This document shows, one piece after another, positions 46,764 to 56,867 of a stretch of DNA of 64,000 bases. The stretch is taken from assembly GCF_007859715.1 (NCBI RefSeq), contig NZ_SJPG01000001.1, positions 2,072,728 to 2,136,727 on the forward strand, in the 5' to 3' direction. Both the position numbers and the translations under genes were made by a program. This DNA comes from Rubinisphaera italica. GTDB lineage: Bacteria; Planctomycetota; Planctomycetia; Planctomycetales; Planctomycetaceae. Numbering within the stretch: position 1 is the stretch's first letter; each line of letters begins with the position of its first letter. Below the pieces are notes generated by a model. It was not told the DNA's origin and searched no databases. It saw nothing but the letters and a program-made list of their open reading frames with translations.

Positions 46764-48446
46764 ATGATGTTAAGAGTTCGACAATGGTCTCCTGTGATTA
46801 TACTTTGTTTCTCGGTGATCTTTCTGGCCATAAACGCACATGCTGGCGAAACGCTGGATGCGGATGAGAACGTCAGTAAAGATCTCATTAATTTGTTACT
46901 CATTCCGACCAAATGGGACGCTGCACTGGCAGGTGATCAGGTCATGAACCACCTTGTCCGTGTATCTGCTCCCCAAGTGATGGGAGCTCATGATGCAGAG
47001 TTTGTGTGCGTGGGAGATCGAGCTTACATTGTCGAACACGACAATGATGTACAGCCCGGACACGGCGCTGGTGATAAGATGTATTGCGTTCTTTCCATCG
47101 TAAATCTGAAGACATTGGAAGTTGATAAAACGATCCCGATGGCGAAGTCCGAACAGGTCTTTGAGAACGTAACACTGCCTGCCGGCGCTTGCTTCGTACC
47201 GCGGATTCTCAAACTCAACGGGCAATTCCTGCGGTGCTATTTTGCCAGCGAAGATGGAGCCAATCGTGAGGCTCAGACCTGGTATCGAGACTTCGATCTC
47301 CGTAAGGAGACTTTTGAAAGCAGCATTCATAAAGCTAAGCTCAAGACTGCTGCTGGTGTGTTCGACATGCAGCCACGACACTTCTACGCAGACGCTGTAG
47401 CACAAGGATTTCAAAAACCGGCGAAAGCTTTCGGTCTGTACCTGTTCGATTCCTTTAAGCAGTTCGATGGCAAGACATATGTCGCCATCAACAATTGGCC
47501 AGGCAAACAGAATGCTCTCGCGTTAGTAAAGGACGATCGAATCACCTTCGAGGTCATTGGTCATTTCAATGAGCCCCAGTCTCAACAACTCAGCGAGGCT
47601 GCCGTAAACCGCCTTCCCGACGGAACGTGGATGGCGATCTGTCGAAACGATGTTGGCAACTACCATTTCACCACGAGTGTGGATGGCAGGAAATGGAGCG
47701 AGGGCGAGGAAATGCCGTTCGTTCAGAAGGGACTGAATTCCAAACCGACCTTCGATCGATTCGGTGACGTCTATTATCTCGGCTGGCAGGAAAACACACG
47801 CATTGATGGGTGCAACCGCAGCGTCTTTAATGTGGACGTCTCTCGCGATTGCCAAACGTGGGAACGCAAATATCGTTTTGAGACACCGGAGTCTTTTCAA
47901 TACCCGACCTTCCACGAACATGACGGTGCAATCTGGCTTACGGTTTCACAAAGCGATCATAAAGGCTCTACGGATCGCATCATGTTCGGCAAACTGGAAG
48001 ACGTTGGTGCCTTCGCCTCACAAAAAGGACTTACTCGAAAACCAATCCCCGTTTCACCGATGCCTCCGGCGATTATGAAGCTGGGTGTGAAACTCTTCAC
48101 GGATCGCGATTACACGCTCCAGGAAATGCCCGACACGGTTGCAGATCGTCGTTTCTTTCGTACCAGTATTGAGCATACGGATGTGGTGGTCACTAAACCG
48201 GGCATGCTCTACGCCATAACTCCGACCACACGTCCCCGGGCGGCTAGTCAAGAGAAGGCACTGGTGGCAATGGGCTTCGCGAAGGTCGATGAACCAGAAA
48301 CCCAATTTTTTCCCGGCGAGATCAACCGCGTCAGCCTCTATGAAAAGCATGTCCAAGTGGGTGAGCGATTCCGTTTTCCTAAATTCGTCTTTTTCGTAAT
48401 GGGTGAGGGAACGGAGATCGAAGCTTATCTTCCAACTGCTCCCTAA
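46764..48446 (+). CDS. Secreted sialidase-like (BNR-fold) protein
   Basis: The ATG at 46764 is preferred to the GTG at 46755. A signal peptide (IILCFSVIFLAINAHAGE) leads to a 560-residue product with repeated beta-propeller-type segments, for example YVAINNWPGKQNALALVKDD, DGTWMAICRNDVGNYHFTTS and DVYYLGWQENTRIDGCNRSV, of the type seen in exo-sialidases and BNR-repeat proteins. The Asp-box motifs are not perfect, so the exact enzyme is unsure. With the two SASA esterases, SGNH hydrolase and sulfatase nearby, a role in glycan breakdown is likely (inference). Confidence 0.7.
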   Translation: MMLRVRQWSPVIILCFSVIFLAINAHAGETLDADENVSKDLINLLLIPTKWDAALAGDQVMNHLVRVSAPQVMGAHDAEFVCVGDRAYIVEHDNDVQPGHGAGDKMYCVLSIVNLKTLEVDKTIPMAKSEQVFENVTLPAGACFVPRILKLNGQFLRCYFASEDGANREAQTWYRDFDLRKETFESSIHKAKLKTAAGVFDMQPRHFYADAVAQGFQKPAKAFGLYLFDSFKQFDGKTYVAINNWPGKQNALALVKDDRITFEVIGHFNEPQSQQLSEAAVNRLPDGTWMAICRNDVGNYHFTTSVDGRKWSEGEEMPFVQKGLNSKPTFDRFGDVYYLGWQENTRIDGCNRSVFNVDVSRDCQTWERKYRFETPESFQYPTFHEHDGAIWLTVSQSDHKGSTDRIMFGKLEDVGAFASQKGLTRKPIPVSPMPPAIMKLGVKLFTDRDYTLQEMPDTVADRRFFRTSIEHTDVVVTKPGMLYAITPTTRPRAASQEKALVAMGFAKVDEPETQFFPGEINRVSLYEKHVQVGERFRFPKFVFFVMGEGTEIEAYLPTAP

Positions 48447-48613
48447 GTAACAAATCGCCCTCCCAACAATTCAACCGATCGCTATAGATCATATCTATTC
48501 AAACTGAAATCTCTTGCAATTCAGATTTTAATGAACCATTGAAGATATTCGCACGTTAACTCCTGATCAATTGCCGTAGCGGTTTGTCGAAATTAATCGA
48601 AAGGAGCAGCACG

Positions 48614-49556
48614 TGCTTCGCGAATTTTCAAATCATCCAAAAACGGCCGTCATGTACGCGCGAGTTTCCTCGGAGGAGCAGGAAAAGAAGGCTTCTCCAT
48701 CCCTGCTCAGCAAAAACTATTGCGTAAGTATGCCGGTGAGAATGGGATAGCGATCGTCGAGGAATACATTGATGTTGAAACGGCCAAAGCTGCTGGCCGA
48801 ACCGGATTCAACGACATGGTCGAGTTCTTCGAGAAGCAAGCCAAAATCAAAGACGATGACCGCCGCTGCAATACTATCCTGGTCGAAAAGACCGATCGAC
48901 TCTATCGCAACTTGAAGGACTATGTGACGCTCGACGAACTGGGTGTCATTATTCACTTCGTTAAAGAGAATTTTGTCCTTTCTCCCGACTCGCACACATC
49001 TGAGCTATTCATGCACGGGATCAAAGTGCTGATGGCTCGCCAGTACGTCGACAACCTCAGTGAGGAAGTCAAAAAAGGAATGCTGGAGAAGGCTGAGCAG
49101 GGAATCTGGCCGAGCAAAGCACCGTTGGGCTACCTGAATGTCGAAGGCCCAAACAAAAAGTAAGTGGTCATTCCTGATCCTGAAACCGGGCCGATCGTGA
49201 AGCGGATGTTCGAGCGATACGTGGCTGGCAACGTCTCGCTTGAAGAAGTTAGCCTCTTGGCAATGGAGGAAAGGCTGCCACTGAAGCGCGAAGGTAACTT
49301 CCGGGCGGTCGTCCAGTACATGTTCAAGAATTCATTCTACTACGGGGATTTCCTGTTCAAGAAGTAGTTGTACAAGGGAATCCACGAGGGCTTGGTGAGT
49401 CGTAAATGCTGGGACAAGGTTCAGGAGGTCCGAGCAACACGTCGAACCAACAAACTCAGAAAGCCCAAGAAACGAGAAGCATTTGCTTTCGCCAGGCTGA
49501 TCAGCTGCGGTCACTGCGGCTGTTCCATGGTCGGTGAGCTGAAGAAGAAGGTATGA
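48614..49556 (+). pseudogene. Large serine recombinase, frameshifted with in-frame stops
   Basis: The N-terminal resolvase part (GTG start region at 48614, VMYARVSSEEQEK) leaves the frame near 48690; one missing base restores it to GENGIAIVEEYIDVETAKAA and the rest. The same frame then has a TAA at 49161-49163, a TAG at 49365-49367 and a TGA at 49554-49556, with recombinase sequence continuing between (VVIPDPETGPIVKRMFERYV and the zinc ribbon ISCGHCGCSMVGEL). It is dead. Confidence 0.88.
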
Positions 49557-49840
49557 ATCACTATCGACGCGTTCGGGATGAGATTCGCGAGTTTGTCAGC
49601 ACTCGGCTGTCCGGACTGCTTTCCCCGACTCATGAAGCCAACGAATTACCCCGGCTCATTTGCATTCCATCTTTGAAGTGGACAGGGACTTGTAACTTTT
49701 GCATGACTGGCCCTTTTTATATCTACGTTGACTACTCCAGCAAATCCGCTATTTGCTCGTCAGAGTACTTGAACGCTTTGAAGATAGGAGCAGGACCATT
49801 GTAGCGAACGACGACATCCCCATCAGACGCAACCTCCCAG
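49557..49840. other. Spacer between two broken serine recombinases
   Basis: No intact frame is present. The DNA just before 49841 may include residual catalytic-domain sequence of the second recombinase, but I could not align it with confidence. Confidence 0.4.
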
Positions 49841-51046
49841 ATGCAGCGGCGAATGTTGGCGAGCATGGCGAGTTTCTACACCGAGCAGCAATCCCTGGAT
49901 GTCAAAGAAGGACTCGAACGTCGAGTAGCGAGTGGTTTATTTCCAACAAGGCCACCCTACGGATACAGCAATGTCCGCATCGATGGCCGCAGCATCATTG
50001 AGCTTCATCCCGAGAACGCCATCAAGATACGGCGTATCTTTGAGTTGTACGGTTACCACAACCACACTCTCGACATGTTGGTAGAAACACTCCGAAACGA
50101 AGGGATTGAGTGGCTCCCATCCGTGCCAAGATTTGGACGAAGCAAGCTCTACACCATTCTGAACGACCGTTCCTACATTGGTGACATCAAGTTCCGAGGC
50201 CAATGGTATCCTGGCACCCATACCCCGATCATCGAGCGGCGGCTCTGGGATCGTGTGCAGGCCCTCCTAGGCCACAAGGTCTACAAGCAGCATCAGATGA
50301 CCTACGCCAGCGACCTGATCAAATGTGGTCACTGTGGTTCACCGATCACTGGCGAGCGGAAGACGAAGATGACCAAGAGCGGCGAGCGAGAGTACATGTA
50401 CTATCGCTGCACCCAGTACCACAAAGGCGACCACCCTCGCATCCGGCTGACCGAGAAAGAACTTGATGCACAGATGCTTGAAATCTTCGACTCGCTTCGA
50501 GTTGAGGATGACGACTTCCGTGATCTCATCCGTGAAGAACTTCGGCAGGCGACGAATTGGGACGAGCGATCTTCAGCGACAAAAGCAAAGCAACTGCAAG
50601 AGGAGCTTGTGCAGGTACGGGACCAGCAGAACCGTCTGCTCAACTTGCGGATGCTCGAAGAGATCAACTCCGATACGTTCGCTTCGAAGAGCCAGGAACT
50701 GCGGGATCGAGAAGATCAGTTGAAGCTCGAAATCGACGTTGCTGATCGAGGCAGACACGAAATCATCGATATTGCGGTCAAAGCGTTTGAACTTTCGCAA
50801 AGCCTTCGAGAGAAGTGGCTTACGGCAGATTACTCTGCCAAATGTCGTCTGCTCGAAATCATATGTTTGAACTGGACTCTCGATGACGTAAGTCTAGTCC
50901 CCACAATGAGAAAGCCCTTTGACTTGTTGGCCAAAGGGCTTGTTTCGAAAAATAGTCGGGGCAACCAGACACGGTTAGAACTTTTCGGGGCTGAATTCGA
51001 CGAATGGCCAGCCTCGATTATGCTGTCAATGCACGACATGACGTGA
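49841..51046 (+). pseudogene. Large serine recombinase lacking its catalytic domain
   Basis: The 401-residue frame begins in the middle of the family: MLASMASFYTEQQSLDVKEG leads to the recombinase domain (GLERRVASGLFPTRPPYGY), a zinc ribbon (LIKCGHCGSPITGERKT), and a coiled coil (EELVQVRDQQNRLLNLRM). The resolvase domain with the catalytic Ser is missing, so it cannot recombine DNA. It may still bind DNA. It is a second, separate element from the one upstream. Confidence 0.8.
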
Positions 51047-51109
51047 CAGTTAACCGAAGTCCCAAATGATTCGAGCCCCATTTGGCTCCGGAAGGGATTT
51101 TGGAGCGGC

Positions 51110-52357
51110 TTACTCCATGTCGACGATCGCCTCTGCGAACGCCTTGCCGATCAGGGCCATGGTTTTGGCACAACCAAGATAGTGATAGCCGCCGTTGGAG
51201 GCGCCGCTTTCCCACATTGCCTCCTCCTTCGCGGAGATCAGCTTCGCGCGGTACTCCGCGACGTATTCCCTCTGTTGAGTGGGCGTCATGCTGCCATCTT
51301 CGTTGGCCGAGCCTTTGGCTTTATTCTTCAGCTGACGAGCCATGTTTCTGACTTCACCAAGTTTGGCCTCGATAGCCGCAAGGGGTTGGTCCCAATACAG
51401 CTCGGTACGAACGGCAGCGACGTTGCCCTTGAACTCTGGCAGACTGGCCGGAGCCGCCATTGCGTCGCGGAAGTTCTGATGCGTAACCTTATATCGCGGA
51501 CTGTAGTCCTCGCCGATCGGCCCTCCGACGCCCAGTACGCCGATGACGAACGGCATCTTCGGAGCAGCCAGGTCCTTGCGGACGTCGCGGATGAAGTCGG
51601 CCATCCACTCGCTGTACTTCGGATAACCGACGCCCGCCTTGCCACGTTCGGGATACGTGCCGCTGTCGACCATGTCGTTCCAGCCCTGGAACCAGACGAA
51701 TCCAGCGATCTTATAGCCCGTATTGGCGTCGTAATCGGGCATGACGCGCTTCGGATTCGCAAGCACATTCTTGACGTGATCGATCATCAGTCGGTAGTAC
51801 CGGCCCGAGGCTTTCTCCTTGTCGGCTTTAATCTGCTCAATGTCCTTGCCCTGTCTCCTGAAATTCTCCAACTGGTTCTCGTTAAACCCGTAGGTCCCAG
51901 CGCTGGGTGGGCGGAAGTCAGTGTTCAGCGACTTGCCACCCCATGCAGTCTTGATGATCAGGATCGGACCGTCGTAAGCCTTCTCCATCGTTAAGCCGAA
52001 GGTAAATTCTGGGCCGATCTTGCCGCCATCTTCGGCCGGGTTACTTCGCGATCCGTAACCAGCCGTGAGCTTACCGAATCCCTCACCCAGCAGTCCGCGA
52101 TCCGGCGATCCAGTCAGATAGGAAATCCACACTCGTTTGCAAACTCGAGGTTTGCCATCCGGTCCGCGCATCTCCTTGAGCAAAGGCGCTGTTGCCGGAT
52201 CTTCGCCGATATAGTCAAACGTCTCGACTTTGGCCTGTCCCTCCATGTTTGACTGTCCGGCCAAGATGTAGACCTTGACCGGTTTATCGGCACCTCTCGC
52301 ATCGCTGCTGAAGAGAGCCGCAATGGCAGCAATCAGGATTGTCGTATTTCTCATCAT
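51110..52357 (-). CDS. Secreted SASA-domain esterase
   Basis: The 415-residue product has a signal peptide (AAIAALFSSDARGADK) and the SASA nucleophile motif in ILAGQSNMEGQA. It also has KTAWGGKSLNTDFRPPSAG and WFQGWNDMVDSGTYP, the conserved Trp-Gln-Gly-x-Asn-Asp segment. It would remove acetyl groups from a carbohydrate. It is on the same strand as the sulfatase, 150 bases downstream of it, with tandem 11-base repeats between. Confidence 0.9.
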   Translation of the reverse strand: MMRNTTILIAAIAALFSSDARGADKPVKVYILAGQSNMEGQAKVETFDYIGEDPATAPLLKEMRGPDGKPRVCKRVWISYLTGSPDRGLLGEGFGKLTAGYGSRSNPAEDGGKIGPEFTFGLTMEKAYDGPILIIKTAWGGKSLNTDFRPPSAGTYGFNENQLENFRRQGKDIEQIKADKEKASGRYYRLMIDHVKNVLANPKRVMPDYDANTGYKIAGFVWFQGWNDMVDSGTYPERGKAGVGYPKYSEWMADFIRDVRKDLAAPKMPFVIGVLGVGGPIGEDYSPRYKVTHQNFRDAMAAPASLPEFKGNVAAVRTELYWDQPLAAIEAKLGEVRNMARQLKNKAKGSANEDGSMTPTQQREYVAEYRAKLISAKEEAMWESGASNGGYHYLGCAKTMALIGKAFAEAIVDME

Positions 52358-52454
52358 CTATATTCCTTTATTGGGATTCATCGAGCGTTTCTCTGGGATT
52401 TAGTCGGGGTATCGAAACTCGCCAAGAGTTTTGGCCACGTTCGAAGTACCAAAA

Positions 52455-52476
52455 GTCTTGGCGACGTCTTGGCGAC
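52455..52476 (+). repeat. Tandem 11-base repeat
   Basis: GTCTTGGCGAC occurs twice in a row, and TCGCCAAGA at 52419-52427 is its inverted counterpart. This lies in the spacer between the SASA esterase and the sulfatase, and may be part of a promoter or a local slippage product. Confidence 0.6.
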
Positions 52477-52506
52477 TTTCGCTACATATGTTTGCAATGT
52501 CGGGGT

Positions 52507-53988
52507 CTACTCCGGAATTATGGGCCAGTTCTTTCGTCCGTGGTATTCCCATGCATCCCAGGGAGACTCACCGGACGTCTCGCGCGGGTCGCCGGTTTCC
52601 TCAAGGTGCTTGGTAAGTCGGGCGGACAGGTCTTTGAGAGTTGCCGCATACGCAGGGTCTGAATCGAGGTTGCGTTGTTGATACGGATCCTTGCGGCAGT
52701 CGTAAAGTTCCTGCCGGGCACGCTTCCCGAAAGCCAGATCAAACAGACGGGGATTCCCATCCCTCAGCTCAATCATGATGTCCTTAGTCGGCGAGGCGTC
52801 AATATCTCCGTAGTGCCCTTCGTTAGTCCGAATGCGGTAGGTACCCGCTGGCCAACGGTTTGGCGCGTAGTTGCGGATGTATAGGAATTTTTCTGTCCGG
52901 ATCATTCTCGCGGGGTAACCCTTGCCGTCAATGCGGCACCAGGCATGCCGCTCCCGTCCCGTATAGACCGCATTGCGATCTGCTTCAACTTTTCCGGATT
53001 TCGTAGATGTCAGCAGCTTCAGCAGGCTGCGTCCCGTCATTTCCTCAGGTGGTGTCATGCCCGCCGCCTCCAGGAACGTCGGCGCGAGGTCGGTCAGATT
53101 CACAAAGTCATCGACCGTGCGCCCGCGCGGCACGCTCTTTGGCCAGCGAATGGCGAGCGGAATGCGCGATCCCAGGTCATAGAGGTTTGCCTTGGCACGT
53201 GGAAAAGGCATACCGTTGTCGCTGGTGATCACGATCAACGTATTATCCAGTTGCCCGGCTCGGTCGATCAGTTTCAACATCTCGCCGATCTGTTGATCGA
53301 AACGCTGAATCTCTAAAAAGTAGTCGCAGATGTCGCTGCGAACCTCCGGGGTGTCTAGAAAGACGTCGGGGACATTCACTTTTGACGGGGCCATGCCCGA
53401 CTGTATTCCGCTGCCTTTTCGGTAGCCACGATGCGGGTCGCGACTGCCGAACCAGAAACACCACGGTTTGTCCTTGGGCGTCTTGCTAAAGAAGTCCTGA
53501 AACGTCTTGAAGAACCGTCCCGCTGGATTCGAACTGCGTCCGCCGGCTTGCACGCTTCCCGGTGCCCAGCCTTTATCGGAATACCCCACGAAGTAATCGG
53601 TCGCGGCCAGTAGGTCCGTATAAACCGGATGCTCAGCGGGTAGTGTTCCGAACAATTGCCCGCCTTGCCCCAGCCGCCAGATATCCTGACCAGTCAGAAT
53701 TGCACTCCGCGACGGCGTACAGGACGGTGCAGCGCAATAGGCTTGAGTAAACAGAACACCCTCGCGGGCGACACGATCAAAAACGGGCGTCTTGATCACC
53801 GGTTCGCCGTATGCACTGGCGTGCGGGAAGGACTGATCGTCCGCGAGGCAAAGTAGAATATTTGGTTTCCCAGCGACAGCTTCCTGCGCGAACAGGAAAG
53901 CTGCCGAAAAGATCAAAGTCAGCAGACTGAGGTCTCTACCTGAGGCGCAGCAGGATCGTATGAGACGATGTTCCAAGTTGATGGACAT
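52507..53988 (-). CDS. Secreted sulfatase
   Basis: The ATG at 53988 opens into MSINLEHRLIRSCCASGRDL and a signal segment ending VAGKPN. The sulfatase domain starts at NILLCLADDQSFPHAS with the metal-binding Asp pair, and the FGly site is Cys90 in APSCTPSRSAIL, the C-x-P-S-R motif converted by a formylglycine-generating enzyme. Later metal and substrate residues lie in SDNGMPFPRAKANLYD. It removes sulfate from a glycan outside the cytoplasm. With the adjacent SASA esterase this is a small set for sulfated, acetylated polysaccharide use. Confidence 0.93.
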   Translation of the reverse strand: MSINLEHRLIRSCCASGRDLSLLTLIFSAAFLFAQEAVAGKPNILLCLADDQSFPHASAYGEPVIKTPVFDRVAREGVLFTQAYCAAPSCTPSRSAILTGQDIWRLGQGGQLFGTLPAEHPVYTDLLAATDYFVGYSDKGWAPGSVQAGGRSSNPAGRFFKTFQDFFSKTPKDKPWCFWFGSRDPHRGYRKGSGIQSGMAPSKVNVPDVFLDTPEVRSDICDYFLEIQRFDQQIGEMLKLIDRAGQLDNTLIVITSDNGMPFPRAKANLYDLGSRIPLAIRWPKSVPRGRTVDDFVNLTDLAPTFLEAAGMTPPEEMTGRSLLKLLTSTKSGKVEADRNAVYTGRERHAWCRIDGKGYPARMIRTEKFLYIRNYAPNRWPAGTYRIRTNEGHYGDIDASPTKDIMIELRDGNPRLFDLAFGKRARQELYDCRKDPYQQRNLDSDPAYAATLKDLSARLTKHLEETGDPRETSGESPWDAWEYHGRKNWPIIPE

Positions 53989-54297
53989 GTATATCTGCTT
54001 TTGAGTTGTGTTTTGGCTTTGGAACATAGGAGCTATCAGACACTCACTTCGTGCGACACAATCGATTTATGATGGCTTCTCGCCGCTTTTGGACGAAGTC
54101 AGTGCTGACGACTTCGGTTTGTTTGGTTCAACGTCCCGTACGAGGGCGGGGCAGAACTGCTCTGCATACAGTGCGCTTGTCCTTTAAAGCGACAACCAAG
54201 TATGATAGCATACCTCCCAGCGTTCCTGACTCGCAATATTCCGATGGGCTGTTGCCGCGACGTCAAGTGATATGATCAAGACTATTGGAGTCGTTGC

Positions 54298-55299
54298 ATG
54301 AAGATGGCAGCTTCTGGCTTTGTTTGTTTGCTCCTCTGCATGGTGGTTCCAGTTCGTGCCGCTGATGCAGATAAGCAGGCAGCAGCCAGCAAGAAGGGGT
54401 TCGACAAGGTTGTGAAGCCTTTTCTGAACGATTACTGCGAGTCGTGCCATGGTGAGAACGAACCCGAGGGCGATGTCAACTTGAGCCGATTGAGTTCTGG
54501 CTTCACTGATTCCAGGGACGCGGAGAAGTGGCCGAGGGTCCTGGCACAACTTGAACTGGGCACGATGCCGCCCGAAGAAGAGCCTCAGCCTTCTGACAAA
54601 GTGAACCAGGAAGTTGTTGGCTGGATCAAATCTGAGATCTCCCGATCGGGTCGCGGAGCTGCCTATCAACAAAAGATACAGATGCCTCACTACGGCAACT
54701 ACGTCGACCACGAGAAGCTGTTCTCTGGCGAAATCCAGGAAGACGCTGGGTCTCCGGAGCGATTGTGGCGCAGGAGCCCAGAGCATTTTGATATCGCCAA
54801 GCGGACCTATTTCGGAGTTCACAAGAATCCGGCCCAAACCATCGGCGAAGTGGACAAGCTGAAGCAGCCTTTCAACAAAGGCAGCGCAGAAGGGGTCTCA
54901 GACTACGCATCCCTGTTCTATGCTGATTCGGCGACGTTCGACACTCTGTACCGGAACGCCGCGTTCGTCGTTGTTCGGACGCTGCTAATGGCTTTCATCG
55001 AGTACGACTACAAGTCGCGAGGAAAGACGCTCGGGGACTGGAAGGCTGATCGTGCCAAGGTGTTGCAATCCCAGCAGGAAGAAATTGAGCGGTACAAAAA
55101 GGAAGGCAAGACGACGCGATACATCAGTGCTGCTCATCGAGCACTCAATGCCAAATACAACCTACAGACGCCTGAGGTGTACCGGGACATTATCCTGGGC
55201 GAAGGCAATCCCAGGCGACTCAAATTATTTCTCGATTGTTTTCAAATCTCAATTCAGGAAACGGTTTCCCACACCGTAATTGACATGCATCGTCTGTAA
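54298..55299 (+). CDS. Short PSCyt1-type cytochrome-like protein
   Basis: A signal peptide (MAASGFVCLLLCMVVPVRA) is followed by a single heme-like motif CESCH in a planctomycete PSCyt1 region (GDVNLSRLSSGFTD, GTMPPEEEP). The next 200 residues contain HYGNYVDHEKLFSGEIQE and SDYASLFYADSATFDTLYRN, not matched to DUF1587/1592. The end (NPRRLKLFLDCFQISIQETV) looks replaced, since relatives would continue, so the gene may be truncated. It precedes the four DUF1254/DUF1214 genes by 15 bases, so it may be the first gene of that operon. Confidence 0.7.
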   Translation: MKMAASGFVCLLLCMVVPVRAADADKQAAASKKGFDKVVKPFLNDYCESCHGENEPEGDVNLSRLSSGFTDSRDAEKWPRVLAQLELGTMPPEEEPQPSDKVNQEVVGWIKSEISRSGRGAAYQQKIQMPHYGNYVDHEKLFSGEIQEDAGSPERLWRRSPEHFDIAKRTYFGVHKNPAQTIGEVDKLKQPFNKGSAEGVSDYASLFYADSATFDTLYRNAAFVVVRTLLMAFIEYDYKSRGKTLGDWKADRAKVLQSQQEEIERYKKEGKTTRYISAAHRALNAKYNLQTPEVYRDIILGEGNPRRLKLFLDCFQISIQETVSHTVIDMHRL

Positions 55300-55314
55300 T
55301 TAGAAAGAACAATT

Positions 55315-56823
55315 ATGAAGACTACGTTAGCGCTAATTGGAATATCGGCTGTGTTCGCAGGAGCATTCGCAACTACCTATCAACCTCCGAAAATGAAGAT
55401 GACAACCGAGATTCCCGACGGCATTTCAACTCCTGACATACTAGAAACGCCGATTGGTACGCTGCGGTCTTCCGATGGTGTTCCGGATGCTGCAACAACT
55501 CAAGTGGTCTTTGATCAACTCGATTTCCAACGAGCGACACAAGCCTATCTATCAACGATCCAAATATCTTCAATGAATGCCATGCGAAGTGGCTTGCTTG
55601 GATTCGGGCCTGCGAATCGAACGGCTCTATTGTTTGAGGACCTGATGGACTCCAAAGCGTTGTGGCTTACGCCGAACACGGTCTCTGTGTACATGGCGTT
55701 ATGGCTGGAACTGGGAGACGAACCGATGGTCATCGAGACGCCTCCAAATGTACTGGGGCTAATCGACGATGCATGGTTCAAATATGTCGCCGACTTTGGC
55801 AACGCGGGACCGGACAAAGGAATGGGCGGGAAGTTTCTGATTCTTCCTCCCGGCTATCAAGGAGACGTGCCCGAGGGATATCACGTTGCTAAAACTGAAA
55901 CGCATGGCAACTGGGTCTTGTGGCGCGGCTTTCAAGAGGATGGCTCCACAAAACCTGCGGTTGACGCCACCAAAAAGCACTTCCGCGTGTACGCGCTTTC
56001 ACAAAAGGACAATCCTCCAAAGATGTCTTTCGTGAATGTTTCGGGCAAGTTTCACAACACCATCCACCGGATGGATTACGGATATTGGGAAGAACTGAAT
56101 GACGTGATCCAGCGTGAGCCGACCGATGCACTCGACCCTGAAATCCTCGGCTGGCTGGCAACCATCGGAATTCAAAAAGGGAAAGAGTTTAAGCCGGACG
56201 CCCGCATGAAAAAAATCCTGACCGATGCCGCAAATGTTGCCGCGATTACGGCGCGGGCTTTGACGGCTCGACCCCGGGATCAACGATTGTATGTCTATCC
56301 GGGCAAACGGGTCTGGACCAATCCGTTCATTCAAGGACGCTACGATTTCCTGCTTGATGGCGTGCGACTTATCGATTCGCGAATCTATATGCACTTCTAC
56401 GCCACGGGAATCACGCCTGCGATGGCGATTAAGAATGTCGGCAAAGGATCACAGTATCTCATCGCATATCTGGACAAAGACGAAAACGCGTTGGATGGCA
56501 GCAAAACTTACAAGATTCACCTGCCGCCCAACGTGCCCGCAAAAGACTTCTGGTCGTTCACGATTTACGACACGCAAACGCGTTCCATGCTGCAAACCGA
56601 CCAGCAGTTTCCCGGTTTGGACAACAATCAGAAAGGACTCGTGCAAAACAAGGACGGCTCCTACGACATTTACTTTGGCCCCAAGCCTCCAAAAGGGTTT
56701 GAAAACAATTGGATTCAATCGGTTCCAGGAAAAGGATGGCACACCATCTTTCGACTCTATGGCCCGTTGAAACCGTTCTACGACAAAACATGGAAGCCGA
56801 GCGATCCGGAACTTCTCAAATAG
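55315..56823 (+). CDS. DUF1254/DUF1214 exported protein, copy 1
   Basis: The 502-residue product has a signal peptide (MKTTLALIGISAVFAGAFA), a DUF1254 domain in the N-terminal half (IDDAWFKYVADFGNAGPDKG, LPPGYQGDVPEGYHVA) and a DUF1214 domain at the C-terminus (LPPNVPAKDFWSFTIYDTQ, DGSYDIYFGPKPPKG). The reaction of this family is unknown. It is the first of four tandem paralogues. Confidence 0.9.
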   Translation: MKTTLALIGISAVFAGAFATTYQPPKMKMTTEIPDGISTPDILETPIGTLRSSDGVPDAATTQVVFDQLDFQRATQAYLSTIQISSMNAMRSGLLGFGPANRTALLFEDLMDSKALWLTPNTVSVYMALWLELGDEPMVIETPPNVLGLIDDAWFKYVADFGNAGPDKGMGGKFLILPPGYQGDVPEGYHVAKTETHGNWVLWRGFQEDGSTKPAVDATKKHFRVYALSQKDNPPKMSFVNVSGKFHNTIHRMDYGYWEELNDVIQREPTDALDPEILGWLATIGIQKGKEFKPDARMKKILTDAANVAAITARALTARPRDQRLYVYPGKRVWTNPFIQGRYDFLLDGVRLIDSRIYMHFYATGITPAMAIKNVGKGSQYLIAYLDKDENALDGSKTYKIHLPPNVPAKDFWSFTIYDTQTRSMLQTDQQFPGLDNNQKGLVQNKDGSYDIYFGPKPPKGFENNWIQSVPGKGWHTIFRLYGPLKPFYDKTWKPSDPELLK

Positions 56824-56867
56824 CAACCGCGCTAGTGCGAGAATCACTTCTTTCAGGACTTCATACA

